A DNA stretch of 64,000 nucleotides from positions 558,001 through 622,000 of the forward strand of contig NZ_VLXZ01000001.1 of the NCBI RefSeq assembly GCF_007293315.1, read 5' to 3'. This stretch comes from Alkalicoccobacillus porphyridii. GTDB lineage: Bacteria; Bacillota; Bacilli; Bacillales; Bacillaceae_D. The first letter of the stretch is position 1. Each line of letters starts with the position of its first letter. The notes under the pieces were generated by a model. The model was not told where the DNA came from. It saw only the letters and a program-made list of their open reading frames with translations, and made no database searches. The position numbers were made by a program, and so were the translations under genes. Below, piece by piece: positions 56,280 through 64,000 of the stretch.

Positions 56280-56293
56280 TGTATGCGTTTACA
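56280..56293. promoter_or_regulatory. Perfect cre site upstream of the ABC importer operon
   Basis: On the minus strand TGTAAACGCATACA fits TGNAARCGNWWWCA at every position. It lies 35 bases before the first binding-protein start, between that gene and the terminator of the PTS operon, consistent with CcpA repression of the importer. Confidence 0.7.
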
Positions 56294-56340
56294 AAAAGAA
56301 GACCAAATCTCTGCCGTTTAAATAGGCAGAGATTTGGTCT
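56294..56340 (-). terminator. Intrinsic terminator of the PTS operon
   Basis: A perfect 16-base stem (56300-56315 with 56325-56340) around a nine-base loop is followed by TCTTTTTG on the minus strand. It separates the PTS genes from the ABC importer. Confidence 0.9.
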
Positions 56341-56359
56341 TCTAAAAAAAATTATTCAA

Positions 56360-57619
56360 TTATTGAAGCAACCATCCAAGTAAGATGCCAATGAGCTGGA
56401 GGTCTGAATCCCCAAAGGTCGTCCGTGTATAACCCAACTCTGTTAAGAACGGTAATAAAAGCAACGGGAGCAGAGAAATAAGTAGTCCATGAATCGGACC
56501 AATCACAAGCAATGCTCGAATCCCCCTTAACCGATAGGCAATCACACCCGCAGCTCCTCCAGAGAAGAAATGAGGAATCACCCCAGGAATAATAATTGTA
56601 TATTGAATTTGAACCATAACAAGCATGGCCAATATTCCCGCGCCAAAGCTTAACAAAAATCCAACAATCGCAGCAAGGGGAGCATAAGGAAAAAGCACAG
56701 GGGCATCTATAGCTGGAATAGAGCCCTTAATCCATTTACGTGAAATCCCCTCAAAAGCAGGTACAATTTCTGACACCATCATTCGTACTCCATTAATAAT
56801 ACTGTACATACCCGCAGTAAACCACAGTGATTGGATCATAGCGTACACAAAGAATGGCTGATTTCCAAACAAACTAGTCATCCCTTCTTGAAAAGAAAAT
56901 AAGGCCGCCCCAAAGAAGAGAACAAAGGAAAATAAACATATCACTAGAATATGATCCTGCATCAAGGGCTCAAACCTTCTCAAAAAGGCTGGAAACTGAT
57001 AGCTTTGCTCCCGTTTCTTAAATAGAGCCTTACTAAGCGCACCGGAGAGAAAATAACCAACACTATTAAAGTGACCGATAGCTATGCTATTATCTCCTGT
57101 CACACTCCTTACATAAGGTTGAATTAAGGCAGGCGCAAATGTCATAGATAAAGCTAGCACGCCCCCACCGATCAGAAATTGCCAAGAACCTAAATACGTA
57201 GGTTGCAGCACAGCTACAATGACCGCCCCCATAAAAAGAACCTGGTGACCTGATAAAAATATATATTTAAAAGGGGTGAATCGAGCTAGCAAAAGATGCA
57301 ACACTAAAGCAACGGTGACAGTGAGAGCAACCTCCCGACCAAAATTAATTTGAACCAAGGCCATGACAGCCTCATTATGGGGGATAAAACCGATAATTTG
57401 GAAACGGTCCTGCACCATCACAGCTAAATTCGACAAGGATACCCCTGCAGCTGATGCACCTATTTGCAGTAATGCAGTTCCTACCATCACCTTAATAGTT
57501 CCACTGAGCGTGCGATAAAAGCTGACGCGAGCAAGAAGAAATCCAATAAATGCAGCTAATCCTAATAATAAGGTGGGCTCCCCAATAACCTGCCCCCCAA
57601 AGAATTCAAACGGACTCAT
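56360..57619 (-). CDS. PTS EIIC component, UlaA/ascorbate family
   Basis: The 419-residue membrane protein has about ten to twelve hydrophobic segments and UlaA-family features (LLLGLAAFIGFLLAR, AGVSLSNLAVMVQDRF, VIPHFFSGGAAGVIAYRLRG). Family members transport and phosphorylate ascorbate and possibly other sugars. I place the start at 57619, whose ATG overlaps the EIIB stop as ATGA; an ATG five codons earlier is the alternative. EIIB and a PRD regulator precede it. Confidence 0.88.
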   Translation of the reverse strand: MSPFEFFGGQVIGEPTLLLGLAAFIGFLLARVSFYRTLSGTIKVMVGTALLQIGASAAGVSLSNLAVMVQDRFQIIGFIPHNEAVMALVQINFGREVALTVTVALVLHLLLARFTPFKYIFLSGHQVLFMGAVIVAVLQPTYLGSWQFLIGGGVLALSMTFAPALIQPYVRSVTGDNSIAIGHFNSVGYFLSGALSKALFKKREQSYQFPAFLRRFEPLMQDHILVICLFSFVLFFGAALFSFQEGMTSLFGNQPFFVYAMIQSLWFTAGMYSIINGVRMMVSEIVPAFEGISRKWIKGSIPAIDAPVLFPYAPLAAIVGFLLSFGAGILAMLVMVQIQYTIIIPGVIPHFFSGGAAGVIAYRLRGIRALLVIGPIHGLLISLLPLLLLPFLTELGYTRTTFGDSDLQLIGILLGWLLQ

Positions 57620-57912
57620 ACGGAGGACCGCCATCCTTGTATGGCCTTAGATTTATGTAGTTCCTCTTCCACATGCTGTCTATCAGCCACATACGTTAAG
57701 CTGACCACTTCTGTATCTCCACCTATTAATGGATCTACAACCTGTTTCGCACCAATGATGAGGTCTGCTTGAGTGAAGGAGGCACTTCCCACATCCATTT
57801 GCTCAATCCATACATGATGTATGCCCCAATCCTCTATTAGTTTTGAGACTTGTATTTTTAGCATAAGACTTGTACCTAGCCCACCGGAACATACAACGAG
57901 TATTTTACGCAT
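57616..57912 (-). CDS. PTS EIIB component, UlaB/GatB-like
   Basis: The 98-residue protein starts MRKILVVCSGGLGTSLMLKI, containing the phosphorylated cysteine in VCSGGLGTS. It passes phosphate from EIIA to the sugar on EIIC. The ATG follows GAGGAGGG and overlaps the end of the regulator gene by eight bases. No free EIIA gene is next to it; the EIIA-like domain of the regulator or a distant gene may serve. Confidence 0.9.
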   Translation of the reverse strand: MRKILVVCSGGLGTSLMLKIQVSKLIEDWGIHHVWIEQMDVGSASFTQADLIIGAKQVVDPLIGGDTEVVSLTYVADRQHVEEELHKSKAIQGWRSSV

Positions 57913-59995
57913 AATGATCACCCTCCTCAAAGACACGCATCCAGTCCCACACGTTTTCTATATTTGACTCCTCTTGAAGCCACTTTAACTTTTTTTCAGA
58001 GTGAATCGTTTCAAGAATCATCTCCACCACTTTACTGTGCTGAGATTGATCGACTGGCGCTAATAAAATGATCCACCAGATATAATCATCTGAATGACCA
58101 AACCGTATTGGTTCTTCTAATGTCATTATAGCAAACCCACAGCTTAGAACGGATGGACTTCTTAGGTGAGGAAATGCAATACCCGGTGCAATGATATAAG
58201 AGTGATGGCCAGATTCCACCTCTCTAATAATCTCTTCTCCATAGCCGGAGCTAACGAAATGATTCCGTTCCAGACATGTGTGTAGAACCTGAATACAGCT
58301 TCGCCAATCCTTCCCTGATACTTGAAGATGAATACTATCGATGGAGATGAATGAGGTCACATGTCCTTGATCTTGCTTTCGACTCCCTGTAAAGAATCGA
58401 TACAAGTCCTGATATAAGGCCCTTGGCTGATCTGGCTTTGCATGAGACATGACAAGATCAAACACAGATTGCACAGTATCAATCATTTCAAGATCTGTTT
58501 TCTCTTGAGCAGCTTTTACTCCTAATCGTATTTCTAGCTCTTGTTGCTCCTTCATATTTACAAGCGGAGAAACCTTAATCCAATCAATATGGACCGATGT
58601 GGTGAAAGGTATTGTAGTAATGAGTAAATCAACCTCATCCTGTTGTAATTGATGTGCTTGCTGAACAGAGTATTGGCCTATAATGACCACCTGTGGAAAC
58701 AACCGACGAATCGCTCCCTCAAGCATCATGGATGTTCCTACCCCTGAGCTACAAACAATTGCCACTCTCCTCACAGGGAGCTGCGGCTTATGCACTAAAG
58801 CAGCACAAAGATGAATAGCAAGAAATCCAATCTCATGCTTACTCATGTCAGTAAGCCTCCACTCCGGCGAGCTTTTAATAAATGATGCCAACTGATCTAA
58901 ATAAAGCCCATACTCTTTTTCTAGCTGGGGATAAAAAGAATTTTCAATTGTTGTACCAAACTTCAAACGATAGATAGCTGATTTCAGATGAATCGCCAGT
59001 CCTGAAATGACATCCTCTCTTCGACTAAGCCTCGTTTGATTCTCTTGCTCAAAACGAGTCACAATAGCCCGAGCTGTCTGTTCATGTGAAAAGGATACTT
59101 GAGTAGACTGACTTAAACGTCTAGCCCCTAGTATATGCATCGCAAAATAGGACATTTCCTTTTTAAGGGGTTTCGTGTTTTCGTCAAGATGAAGAAGACG
59201 AGCAAATACTTCTCTCGCTTGACCATAGGAAGCCTGTTCAAAAATACGAAGCTCATCATCCACAGTTAATTCAATCAAATGACCCCGTCTCACTCTGCTG
59301 ACCTGAGCTATCCCATTCAAAAACAACTCATACTTGCTATCATCAACAAACTCGCTAGCTCCATGGGACTCTAAGATATGAATCAAATGGATGAGGTCTG
59401 AGACCCACAGCTGGCTAACTCGTAGCAAAGGGTCCGAGGGAAGAATCACCCGGTCCTCACTAATAAACAACGGAAACACATCCTGCTCAGGTATCACATC
59501 ACGTAACAAATCAACGAATAGCATGCGCTTATGCCGCTCATTCCCTTTCAGAAAAAGCCTTTTACTCTCCCTTACAAGCATAAGCTCATAATCCGCCAGC
59601 TGTTCCTTTAAACGATTCAAATCATTTTGCATCGTACTGTGACTAATAGAATATTCCTCTTCTAGCTCCTCTAACGGAATAACTTCCTGCAACAGCAGCC
59701 GCTTCATCATGTCGACCCACCGCTGATTCGCATTAAGAAAATCTTGATTCCTATGAAGCGCTCTCAAAACAGTCTGCTCCTGTTCACTCGTTACAACTAA
59801 CCTAGCCCCTCGCTTTCGGTTACGCTCAAGCGTCAACTCCGCCCCAACCTCAAGCAACCATTCCTCAATCTCTAACAAATCCTGCCGAATTGTCCGAGGG
59901 GATAGCTGATACACTTCTTTTATCGATTCAAGCGATAAAAAATCACGCTCACTCATCAAACGCTCAAGTAATTCCTTTTGTCTAATTGAAAGCAA
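57905..59995 (-). CDS. PRD-containing transcriptional regulator with EIIB- and EIIA-like domains (MtlR/BglG type)
   Basis: The 696-residue regulator has two N-terminal helix-turn-helix regions (SIKEVYQLSPRTIRQDL; LEEEYSISHSTMQNDLNRL), two PRDs (about 185-400, histidines in MSYFAMHILGARR and EIGFLAIHLCAALV), a GatB-like EIIB domain (VAIVCSSGVGTSMMLEGAI) and a C-terminal EIIA domain (active His in IAPGIAFPHLRSPS). Such proteins activate PTS operons in response to sugar and HPr phosphorylation. TTG at 59995 is chosen because AGGAGG lies seven bases upstream; the longer frame has no such site. Confidence 0.88.
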   Translation of the reverse strand: MLSIRQKELLERLMSERDFLSLESIKEVYQLSPRTIRQDLLEIEEWLLEVGAELTLERNRKRGARLVVTSEQEQTVLRALHRNQDFLNANQRWVDMMKRLLLQEVIPLEELEEEYSISHSTMQNDLNRLKEQLADYELMLVRESKRLFLKGNERHKRMLFVDLLRDVIPEQDVFPLFISEDRVILPSDPLLRVSQLWVSDLIHLIHILESHGASEFVDDSKYELFLNGIAQVSRVRRGHLIELTVDDELRIFEQASYGQAREVFARLLHLDENTKPLKKEMSYFAMHILGARRLSQSTQVSFSHEQTARAIVTRFEQENQTRLSRREDVISGLAIHLKSAIYRLKFGTTIENSFYPQLEKEYGLYLDQLASFIKSSPEWRLTDMSKHEIGFLAIHLCAALVHKPQLPVRRVAIVCSSGVGTSMMLEGAIRRLFPQVVIIGQYSVQQAHQLQQDEVDLLITTIPFTTSVHIDWIKVSPLVNMKEQQELEIRLGVKAAQEKTDLEMIDTVQSVFDLVMSHAKPDQPRALYQDLYRFFTGSRKQDQGHVTSFISIDSIHLQVSGKDWRSCIQVLHTCLERNHFVSSGYGEEIIREVESGHHSYIIAPGIAFPHLRSPSVLSCGFAIMTLEEPIRFGHSDDYIWWIILLAPVDQSQHSKVVEMILETIHSEKKLKWLQEESNIENVWDWMRVFEEGDHYA

Positions 59996-60092
59996 AGTAT
60001 GCCCTCCTAGTCGTTCTAAACGCTTACGTATTATTCTTAAGAGTGATATACAATTCAATCACAGTTTACGTAAGCAGCCTGTTCATCCTATT

Positions 60093-60190
60093 GCACCCTT
60101 CACCACTGTAAAATAAACGTTAAAATGTAAAACATTTAAATGATTAAATCAATGGGTACTATTCTATCGGGTGAAGAAGGGGAATGCAAG
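60093..60190 (-). promoter_or_regulatory. Duplicated 98-bp control region upstream of the PRD/PTS operon
   Basis: This block matches 50457-50554 over its full length. The plausible promoter is TTGATT, 17 bases, TACATT, overlapped by the inverted repeat AAATGTT-N9-AACGTTT. It drives toward the regulator-EIIB-EIIC genes. Confidence 0.6.
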
Positions 60191-60199
60191 CAAAGAAAG

Positions 60200-60225
60200 A
60201 AGACCTCATTGCAGCATGAGATCTT
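60200..60225 (-). terminator. Terminator of the tandem ATP-grasp gene
   Basis: AAGATCTCAT / ATGAGGTCTT pair on the minus-strand RNA (one G-U) around a six-base loop, followed by a T-rich stretch, nine bases after the stop. Confidence 0.6.
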
Positions 60226-60233
60226 AAAACAAG

Positions 60234-62735
60234 TCAGTCTTTATTATTTGAAATTGTTTTACAATAAGGTATTACAATCTGGGCAACCTCCAACTCATGA
60301 AATCCTACACCAGGCTTATTTAGATTTAGTTCAATTATAAATAGATTACCTTCTTTATCTATTGCTATGTCAAATGCTATATCAGTAAGTCCGTTTTCAT
60401 AATTCCCTTCAAAATCTTTTGCTATGTTATGTGTCAAATCTAATATTTCAGAATGTATCTTAGTACTCTTTTCTTCCCCATAATTTCTTTTTAAGAAACC
60501 TTTAATTTCTCCAATATATCCACCGTTCTTTGCGAGCATTATGACGGCATGACGTGTTCCTATTCTAGGATACATTTTCGATAGAACCCACTCGTTTTCT
60601 CTCCCTTTAAGTAAATGTACTCTTACATCAAATGGTTGATTATCAAGTGTTCTAGTTTCAATGTATTTTTGCACCAAGTAATTTGACGATTTAATTCTTT
60701 CCTTAATAATTTTTATTAACTCAATTTCAGTTATATGTCTTTTATCGTCTCCATCGGCAATAAAGTAGTCATTCATACCTCTCAGTTCAATAAATAGTAT
60801 TCCCTTTGTATAAGACCCTACTTCTGGTTTCATTATGATAGCATTATACTTTTTAATTAACTTCAATACTTCTATACTTCTTGTAACTCTCTTGTAAGGA
60901 ATGATGAAATCATTAAATTGATCTGATTCTATTAATTTTTCATAAATTTCATTTTTATTAGCAGAATCTCCTCTTAACTCATTCGTGAATTTGATTCCTT
61001 CTAGTTCTTCATATATATAATTATATCCTTTAATACCTTTTGCTCTTAGACGATCATAAATAACATCCGGATAGTTTACTACCTTATTAACCCAAACACC
61101 TTTTTCAAAGATGGAGCCTTTAATAAGCATTTCTTCAAAATCGATATCGTTCGGAGAAAACATAAAAAAGTTACTCTCTTCATAGGCGGCTACGTACGCA
61201 CAAGCCTCTGCTAACTTTTGACCTTTCTTTTTATCATCGATTAATAATCCAATAGTAGTTGGAAATTTAAAGTCAACTTTATCTATGTTAGAATTTTTCG
61301 CAAAAAATTGTCCTTTTAAAGCAGGTCTTTTTTCAAATTCATTTTTTAAAAATAACCCATTTTCCTTTACATACCTTGCATATGCAATCGTATTTTCCGC
61401 TCGCTCTTTTTCATGATAAGTGCTCTGGGGACCGTTATTTACTTCATGAAACCAAAATCTTCCTGTTTCATCAATAGCAATATCAAGACCTAATTCATCC
61501 AGGGCGAAACCATACACCTTATCAAGGTGAGAGGTTAATCCCATAGTTAATTCAACAAGGTTATCTTTATATAGATTTGCTTTATCTTTATATTCTCTCT
61601 TTAAAAACATATCCATATCCTCAGTGTACCCACCTCTGCTAATATTACTGAGAATACTCTTGTTATCACCAATTCTTGGATACATTTTAGTTATAACCCA
61701 TTTACCTTCACCGTTTTTTTGAACGTGTGCACGGATATCAAAAGGTTCTTTTTTCTTAGTCTGACTCTTTATAAATGGTTGGACGATGTAACTCTTATTT
61801 TCTTTTAAAATAATATCTTGTAACCAGATGTGAAAGTTATCCTTATTATATGATTTTTTATGTTTATGTTGTGAAATAATATATTTATTATTATCTTTCT
61901 CTACAAAATAGATGTGTTGACCTTGCCTTCCTAAAATCGGCTTAAATACAACTGATTTATGTTGATCTAAATGAGAATATATGATATCTAAATCAGTGCA
62001 TACTCGAAACTGAATGAAATATTCAGCGAATCTACCTGTTTTAACTAATTTTTCTGGCACTGAGTATTTGTTACCAACAGAGAAACTTGTGAAAGGAATT
62101 AATTTTCTAAGCTTTCGTTCTTCTTTAGATTGAAAACTTTTCCCTTTTGGAAAGATATTATGTATAACACGAGGAAATTCAAAAACGTCCTCTTCCCATT
62201 TCCCGTTTCTATTTATTTCTGCTTTAATTGTTTTTTCTTCAAAGTTTATATCCTTTGATGAGAACAAAATAAGATTCTGTCCTTGTAGTTTCCCTTCCTC
62301 CACTAATGCCTGGATTCTCTCTTTAGGGTATGCTTTTCTTGGAGAAGCATGACATAGATAGACTCCAATATTAGATTGATTAGTCCCAACTTCCTCTAAT
62401 ATAAAATCGTTGTAAAGTTTCTTCCATTTTTTCATTAGTGGAATAAGGGAAAATTGAAGAACACCTGCTATCTGATTTGAATTATTTGACTCAAAACCAG
62501 TGACTACTTGCATAAGTTGCTTCTTTATTTTTACTGTTTCATTAACAAAATCCGGTGGAAGTTCATAATTTAACTGAAAGGCTTCAACCGCCTCGTAACC
62601 CTCTACAATCGAGCTATAAACAGCAATACCTTCAGTCATTTTTTTCTCTTTCATTAACACAAGTAGATACTCACTTGCTTCAAGTAAAGTATTCACTATA
62701 TTTTTTGATTGAGTGATCTGTGTATCCCAATTCAC
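60234..62735 (-). CDS. Tandem YheC/YheD-like ATP-grasp protein adjacent to flagellin
   Basis: The 833-residue protein has an N-terminal helical domain (about 1-120, EASEYLLVLMKEKKMTEGIA) and then two YheC/YheD modules. Module 1 spans about 125-490 (GVYLCHASPRKAYP, VVFKPILGRQGQHIYFV, IVQPFIKSQTKKKEPFDIRA, FHEVNNGPQS). Module 2 spans about 525-830 (TIGLLIDDKKKGQKL, IIMKPEVGSYTKGILFIEL, LVQKYIETRTLDNQPFDVRV, IIELNLNKPGVGF). Both keep ATP-grasp lysine and acidic/Asn metal positions. YheC/D proteins are known from spore coats; ATP-grasp enzymes join carboxylates to amines. It lies 65 bases after flagellin and is more AT-rich than its neighbours. GTG start after AGGAGG. Confidence 0.85.
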   Translation of the reverse strand: MNWDTQITQSKNIVNTLLEASEYLLVLMKEKKMTEGIAVYSSIVEGYEAVEAFQLNYELPPDFVNETVKIKKQLMQVVTGFESNNSNQIAGVLQFSLIPLMKKWKKLYNDFILEEVGTNQSNIGVYLCHASPRKAYPKERIQALVEEGKLQGQNLILFSSKDINFEEKTIKAEINRNGKWEEDVFEFPRVIHNIFPKGKSFQSKEERKLRKLIPFTSFSVGNKYSVPEKLVKTGRFAEYFIQFRVCTDLDIIYSHLDQHKSVVFKPILGRQGQHIYFVEKDNNKYIISQHKHKKSYNKDNFHIWLQDIILKENKSYIVQPFIKSQTKKKEPFDIRAHVQKNGEGKWVITKMYPRIGDNKSILSNISRGGYTEDMDMFLKREYKDKANLYKDNLVELTMGLTSHLDKVYGFALDELGLDIAIDETGRFWFHEVNNGPQSTYHEKERAENTIAYARYVKENGLFLKNEFEKRPALKGQFFAKNSNIDKVDFKFPTTIGLLIDDKKKGQKLAEACAYVAAYEESNFFMFSPNDIDFEEMLIKGSIFEKGVWVNKVVNYPDVIYDRLRAKGIKGYNYIYEELEGIKFTNELRGDSANKNEIYEKLIESDQFNDFIIPYKRVTRSIEVLKLIKKYNAIIMKPEVGSYTKGILFIELRGMNDYFIADGDDKRHITEIELIKIIKERIKSSNYLVQKYIETRTLDNQPFDVRVHLLKGRENEWVLSKMYPRIGTRHAVIMLAKNGGYIGEIKGFLKRNYGEEKSTKIHSEILDLTHNIAKDFEGNYENGLTDIAFDIAIDKEGNLFIIELNLNKPGVGFHELEVAQIVIPYCKTISNNKD

Positions 62736-62753
62736 TTTAAAGTCCTCCTATAT

Positions 62754-62791
62754 TAAAAAAACAGGCTCTATGATTTAGAACCTGCTTTTTT
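62754..62791 (-). terminator. Intrinsic terminator of hag
   Basis: GCAGGTTCT / AGAGCCTGT pair (with G-U pairs) inside A/T tracts that extend the stem; a run of seven T follows on the minus strand. Confidence 0.75.
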
Positions 62792-62799
62792 AAAAATAA

Positions 62800-63615
62800 T
62801 TATCCTAGAAGCTGAAGTACTGCTTGTGGAGCTTGGTTTGCTTGCGCAAGCATAGCTTGAGATGCTTGAGAAAGAATGTTGTTCTTAGTGAACTCCATAA
62901 TTTCTTTTGCCATGTCTACGTCACGAATACGCGATTCAGCAGCTTGTAAGTTTTCAGCAGAGTTGTCTAGGTTAGAGATTGTATGCTCTAGACGGTTTTG
63001 AACAGCTCCTAGCTTAGAACGTTCGGTTGATACTAAATTGATTGCTGTATTAATAGTTTCAATTGCAGTATCTGCTTCAGCACGAGTAGATAAATCTATA
63101 GTATTTACACTCAAACCTTCAGCTGACATATCTGCAATTGATAATTCTAGCATTTGACCTGTATCAGCACCAATATGGAAGGTAAAGTCAGTCTCAGTTC
63201 CAGTTAATAAATCTTTACCGTTAAACTTAGTGTCAGTTGAAATACGATCGATTTCTTCAATTAAAGCTTTAACTTCTTCTTGAATAGCTGCTCTGTCAGT
63301 ATCGTCATCATTCGTATCATTCGCCGCTTGTACAGCAAGCTCACGCATACGTTGTAGAATTGAGTGAGTTTCGTTAAGAGCTCCCTCAGCTGTTTGAATT
63401 AAAGAGATACCATCTTGTGCGTTACGTGAAGCTTGATCCAAGCCACGAACTTGAGCACGCATTTTTTCGGAGATTGCAAGACCAGCAGCGTCATCCCCTG
63501 CACGGTTGATGCGAAGTCCTGAAGAAAGTTTTTCTTGAGCTTTTGCTCCAGCAGCTTGGTTAGCACCAAGTTGACGGTGAGCGTTCATAGCAGATAGATT
63601 GTGATTGATAATCAT
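62800..63615 (-). CDS. hag: Flagellin
   Basis: The 271-residue protein begins MIINHNLSAMNAHRQLGANQ and keeps the conserved N-terminal D0/D1 helices (EKLSSGLRINRAGDDAAGLA) and the C-terminal helix (AESRIRDVDMAKEIMEFTKN, then ASQAMLAQANQAPQAVLQLL). The central region is short, so the filament would have little outer domain. It is exported by the flagellar type III system. The ATG at 63615 is fixed by GGGAGG eight bases upstream and by family alignment. A sigma-D promoter and a CsrA-type leader precede it. Confidence 0.97.
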   Translation of the reverse strand: MIINHNLSAMNAHRQLGANQAAGAKAQEKLSSGLRINRAGDDAAGLAISEKMRAQVRGLDQASRNAQDGISLIQTAEGALNETHSILQRMRELAVQAANDTNDDDTDRAAIQEEVKALIEEIDRISTDTKFNGKDLLTGTETDFTFHIGADTGQMLELSIADMSAEGLSVNTIDLSTRAEADTAIETINTAINLVSTERSKLGAVQNRLEHTISNLDNSAENLQAAESRIRDVDMAKEIMEFTKNNILSQASQAMLAQANQAPQAVLQLLG

Positions 63616-63621
63616 TATGTG

Positions 63622-63662
63622 TTTCCTCCCTGATTTTGCCCCGTACACGTCCTTGTGTGGGG
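63622..63662 (-). promoter_or_regulatory. CsrA-type sites in the hag leader (hairpin plus ribosome site)
   Basis: On the minus-strand RNA CCCC-ACAC-AAGGAC-GUGU-AC-GGGG forms a hairpin (63639-63662) that shows GGA in a six-base loop, the hallmark of a high-affinity CsrA site. The second GGA lies in the ribosome site GGGAGGA (63622-63630). This is the two-site layout by which CsrA represses hag translation in B. subtilis. Confidence 0.6.
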
Positions 63663-63680
63663 TGAATAATTTTGTAAACA

Positions 63681-63718
63681 GCCAGGTCAACCGTCGCGGC
63701 CGCCGCGGGTGGCTGGCA
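63681..63718 (-). other. GC-rich 5' hairpin of the hag transcript
   Basis: The stretch is far richer in G and C than its surroundings. On the minus strand outer arms GCCAG/CTGGC enclose CGCGG-CGG-CCGCG. It begins a few bases after the expected start of transcription, so it could shield the mRNA 5' end from ribonucleases. Confidence 0.5.
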
Positions 63719-63730
63719 TGTTCTTTAGTT

Positions 63731-63757
63731 ATATCGGAGGATGCAGGTGAATGTTTA
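63731..63757 (-). promoter_or_regulatory. Sigma-D promoter of hag
   Basis: On the minus strand TAAA, exactly 15 bases, then TCCGATAT matches the motility sigma consensus TAAA-N15-GCCGATAT with one mismatch. It is about 116 bases upstream of the flagellin start. Confidence 0.85.
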
Positions 63758-63914
63758 ATAATTTTTTCATTTATTTTTCGATTTTTTTCTTTGCATCTTT
63801 ACTCATCCTAGAATTTCTTTCAAACCCATTTCAACTCTTAGATTTCTTTTAAATATAAAAAGATGCCATGACTCTGCAGGGATCCTTCATTTTCAACAAA
63901 TATAGTCAATACAT

Positions 63915-64000
63915 TTATATATCCTCACTCTTGATTTCCTTCGGTTCACCCACTAACTCAGATATTTTCCAATAATAATCATCTTCATCGTAAACTACGG
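63915..64000 (-). CDS. 3' end of an unidentified gene upstream of hag
   Basis: A frame open to the right edge reads VVYDEDDYYWKISELVGEPK and then EIKSEDI before TAA at 63915-63917. Only 28 residues are visible; the acidic, aromatic character looks like a real coding end. The family cannot be told. It is on the same strand as hag, about 160 bases upstream of the sigma-D promoter. Confidence 0.5.
   Translation of the reverse strand, partial: VVYDEDDYYWKISELVGEPKEIKSEDI

Overview
The window looks like chromosomal DNA from a low-GC, spore-forming, motile Bacillota of the Bacillaceae, probably an alkaliphilic or halo-alkaline Bacillus relative. The evidence is strong AGGAGG ribosome sites with many GTG/TTG starts, Bacillus-type intrinsic terminators, CcpA cre-like sites, a sigma-D promoter and CsrA-type leader at a Hag flagellin gene, a YheC/YheD family ATP-grasp protein, and very acidic secreted proteins. 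Almost every gene is on the minus strand. Identities are read from protein motifs by eye; no database search was possible.

Layout. 1-4.6 kb: hexarate (glucarate/galactarate-like) catabolism, with an enolase-superfamily dehydratase (cut by the window edge), an aldehyde dehydrogenase, a KdgD-type dehydratase and a GntR/FadR regulator with a perfect palindromic operator. 4.7-7.3 kb: a small membrane protein, an SGNH hydrolase and D-serine dehydratase. 7.4-7.6 kb: an intergenic array with alternating 20/21-bp period. 7.6-12.7 kb: four-carbon acid-sugar (threonate/erythronate-type) catabolism: PdxA2, DUF1537 kinase, KdgT-type permease, and a PrpR-like regulator whose sigma-54 activator module looks decayed. 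13-24.9 kb: galactan/galactose use: LacI regulator, ABC importer, GH42 beta-galactosidase, GalT and two different GalK paralogues. 24.9-26.85 kb: an ABC-F ATPase gene behind a leader peptide and attenuator. 27.6-37.2 kb: an exopolysaccharide cluster (priming sugar transferase, GT4, ManC, RmlA, RmlC, RmlB, GT2, flippase, SAF-domain oxidoreductase) with several SinR-box-like inverted repeats upstream and no rmlD in view. 38.3-41.2 kb: a secreted glucosaminidase autolysin with long repeats. 41.4-46.3 kb: a lipase-headed helical protein resembling the reverse-domain type VII toxin TslA, together with three paralogous lipoproteins that are candidate immunity proteins. 46.3-50.4 kb: VanZ, a YkyA-like lipoprotein, UspA and an AbgT transporter. 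50.6-60.0 kb: an 'iron-type' ABC importer with two binding proteins plus an inositol-phosphatase-family enzyme, then a UlaA-type PTS with a PRD regulator; a perfect cre ahead of the importer points to a sugar-phosphate or inositol-phosphate diet rather than iron. 60.2-63.8 kb: an 833-residue tandem YheC/D-like ATP-grasp protein directly downstream of flagellin, whose leader carries a sigma-D promoter, a 5' hairpin and a CsrA-type hairpin. The last 86 bases hold the 3' end of one more minus-strand gene.

A family of MITE-like elements (at least four copies: about 1.05, 12.9, 26.9 and 48.7 kb) sits in intergenic gaps. Together the genes describe a plant-matter-degrading generalist: hexarates, threonate-type acids, galactan and phosphorylated sugars are imported and degraded under CcpA control, alongside biofilm, competition and motility functions.
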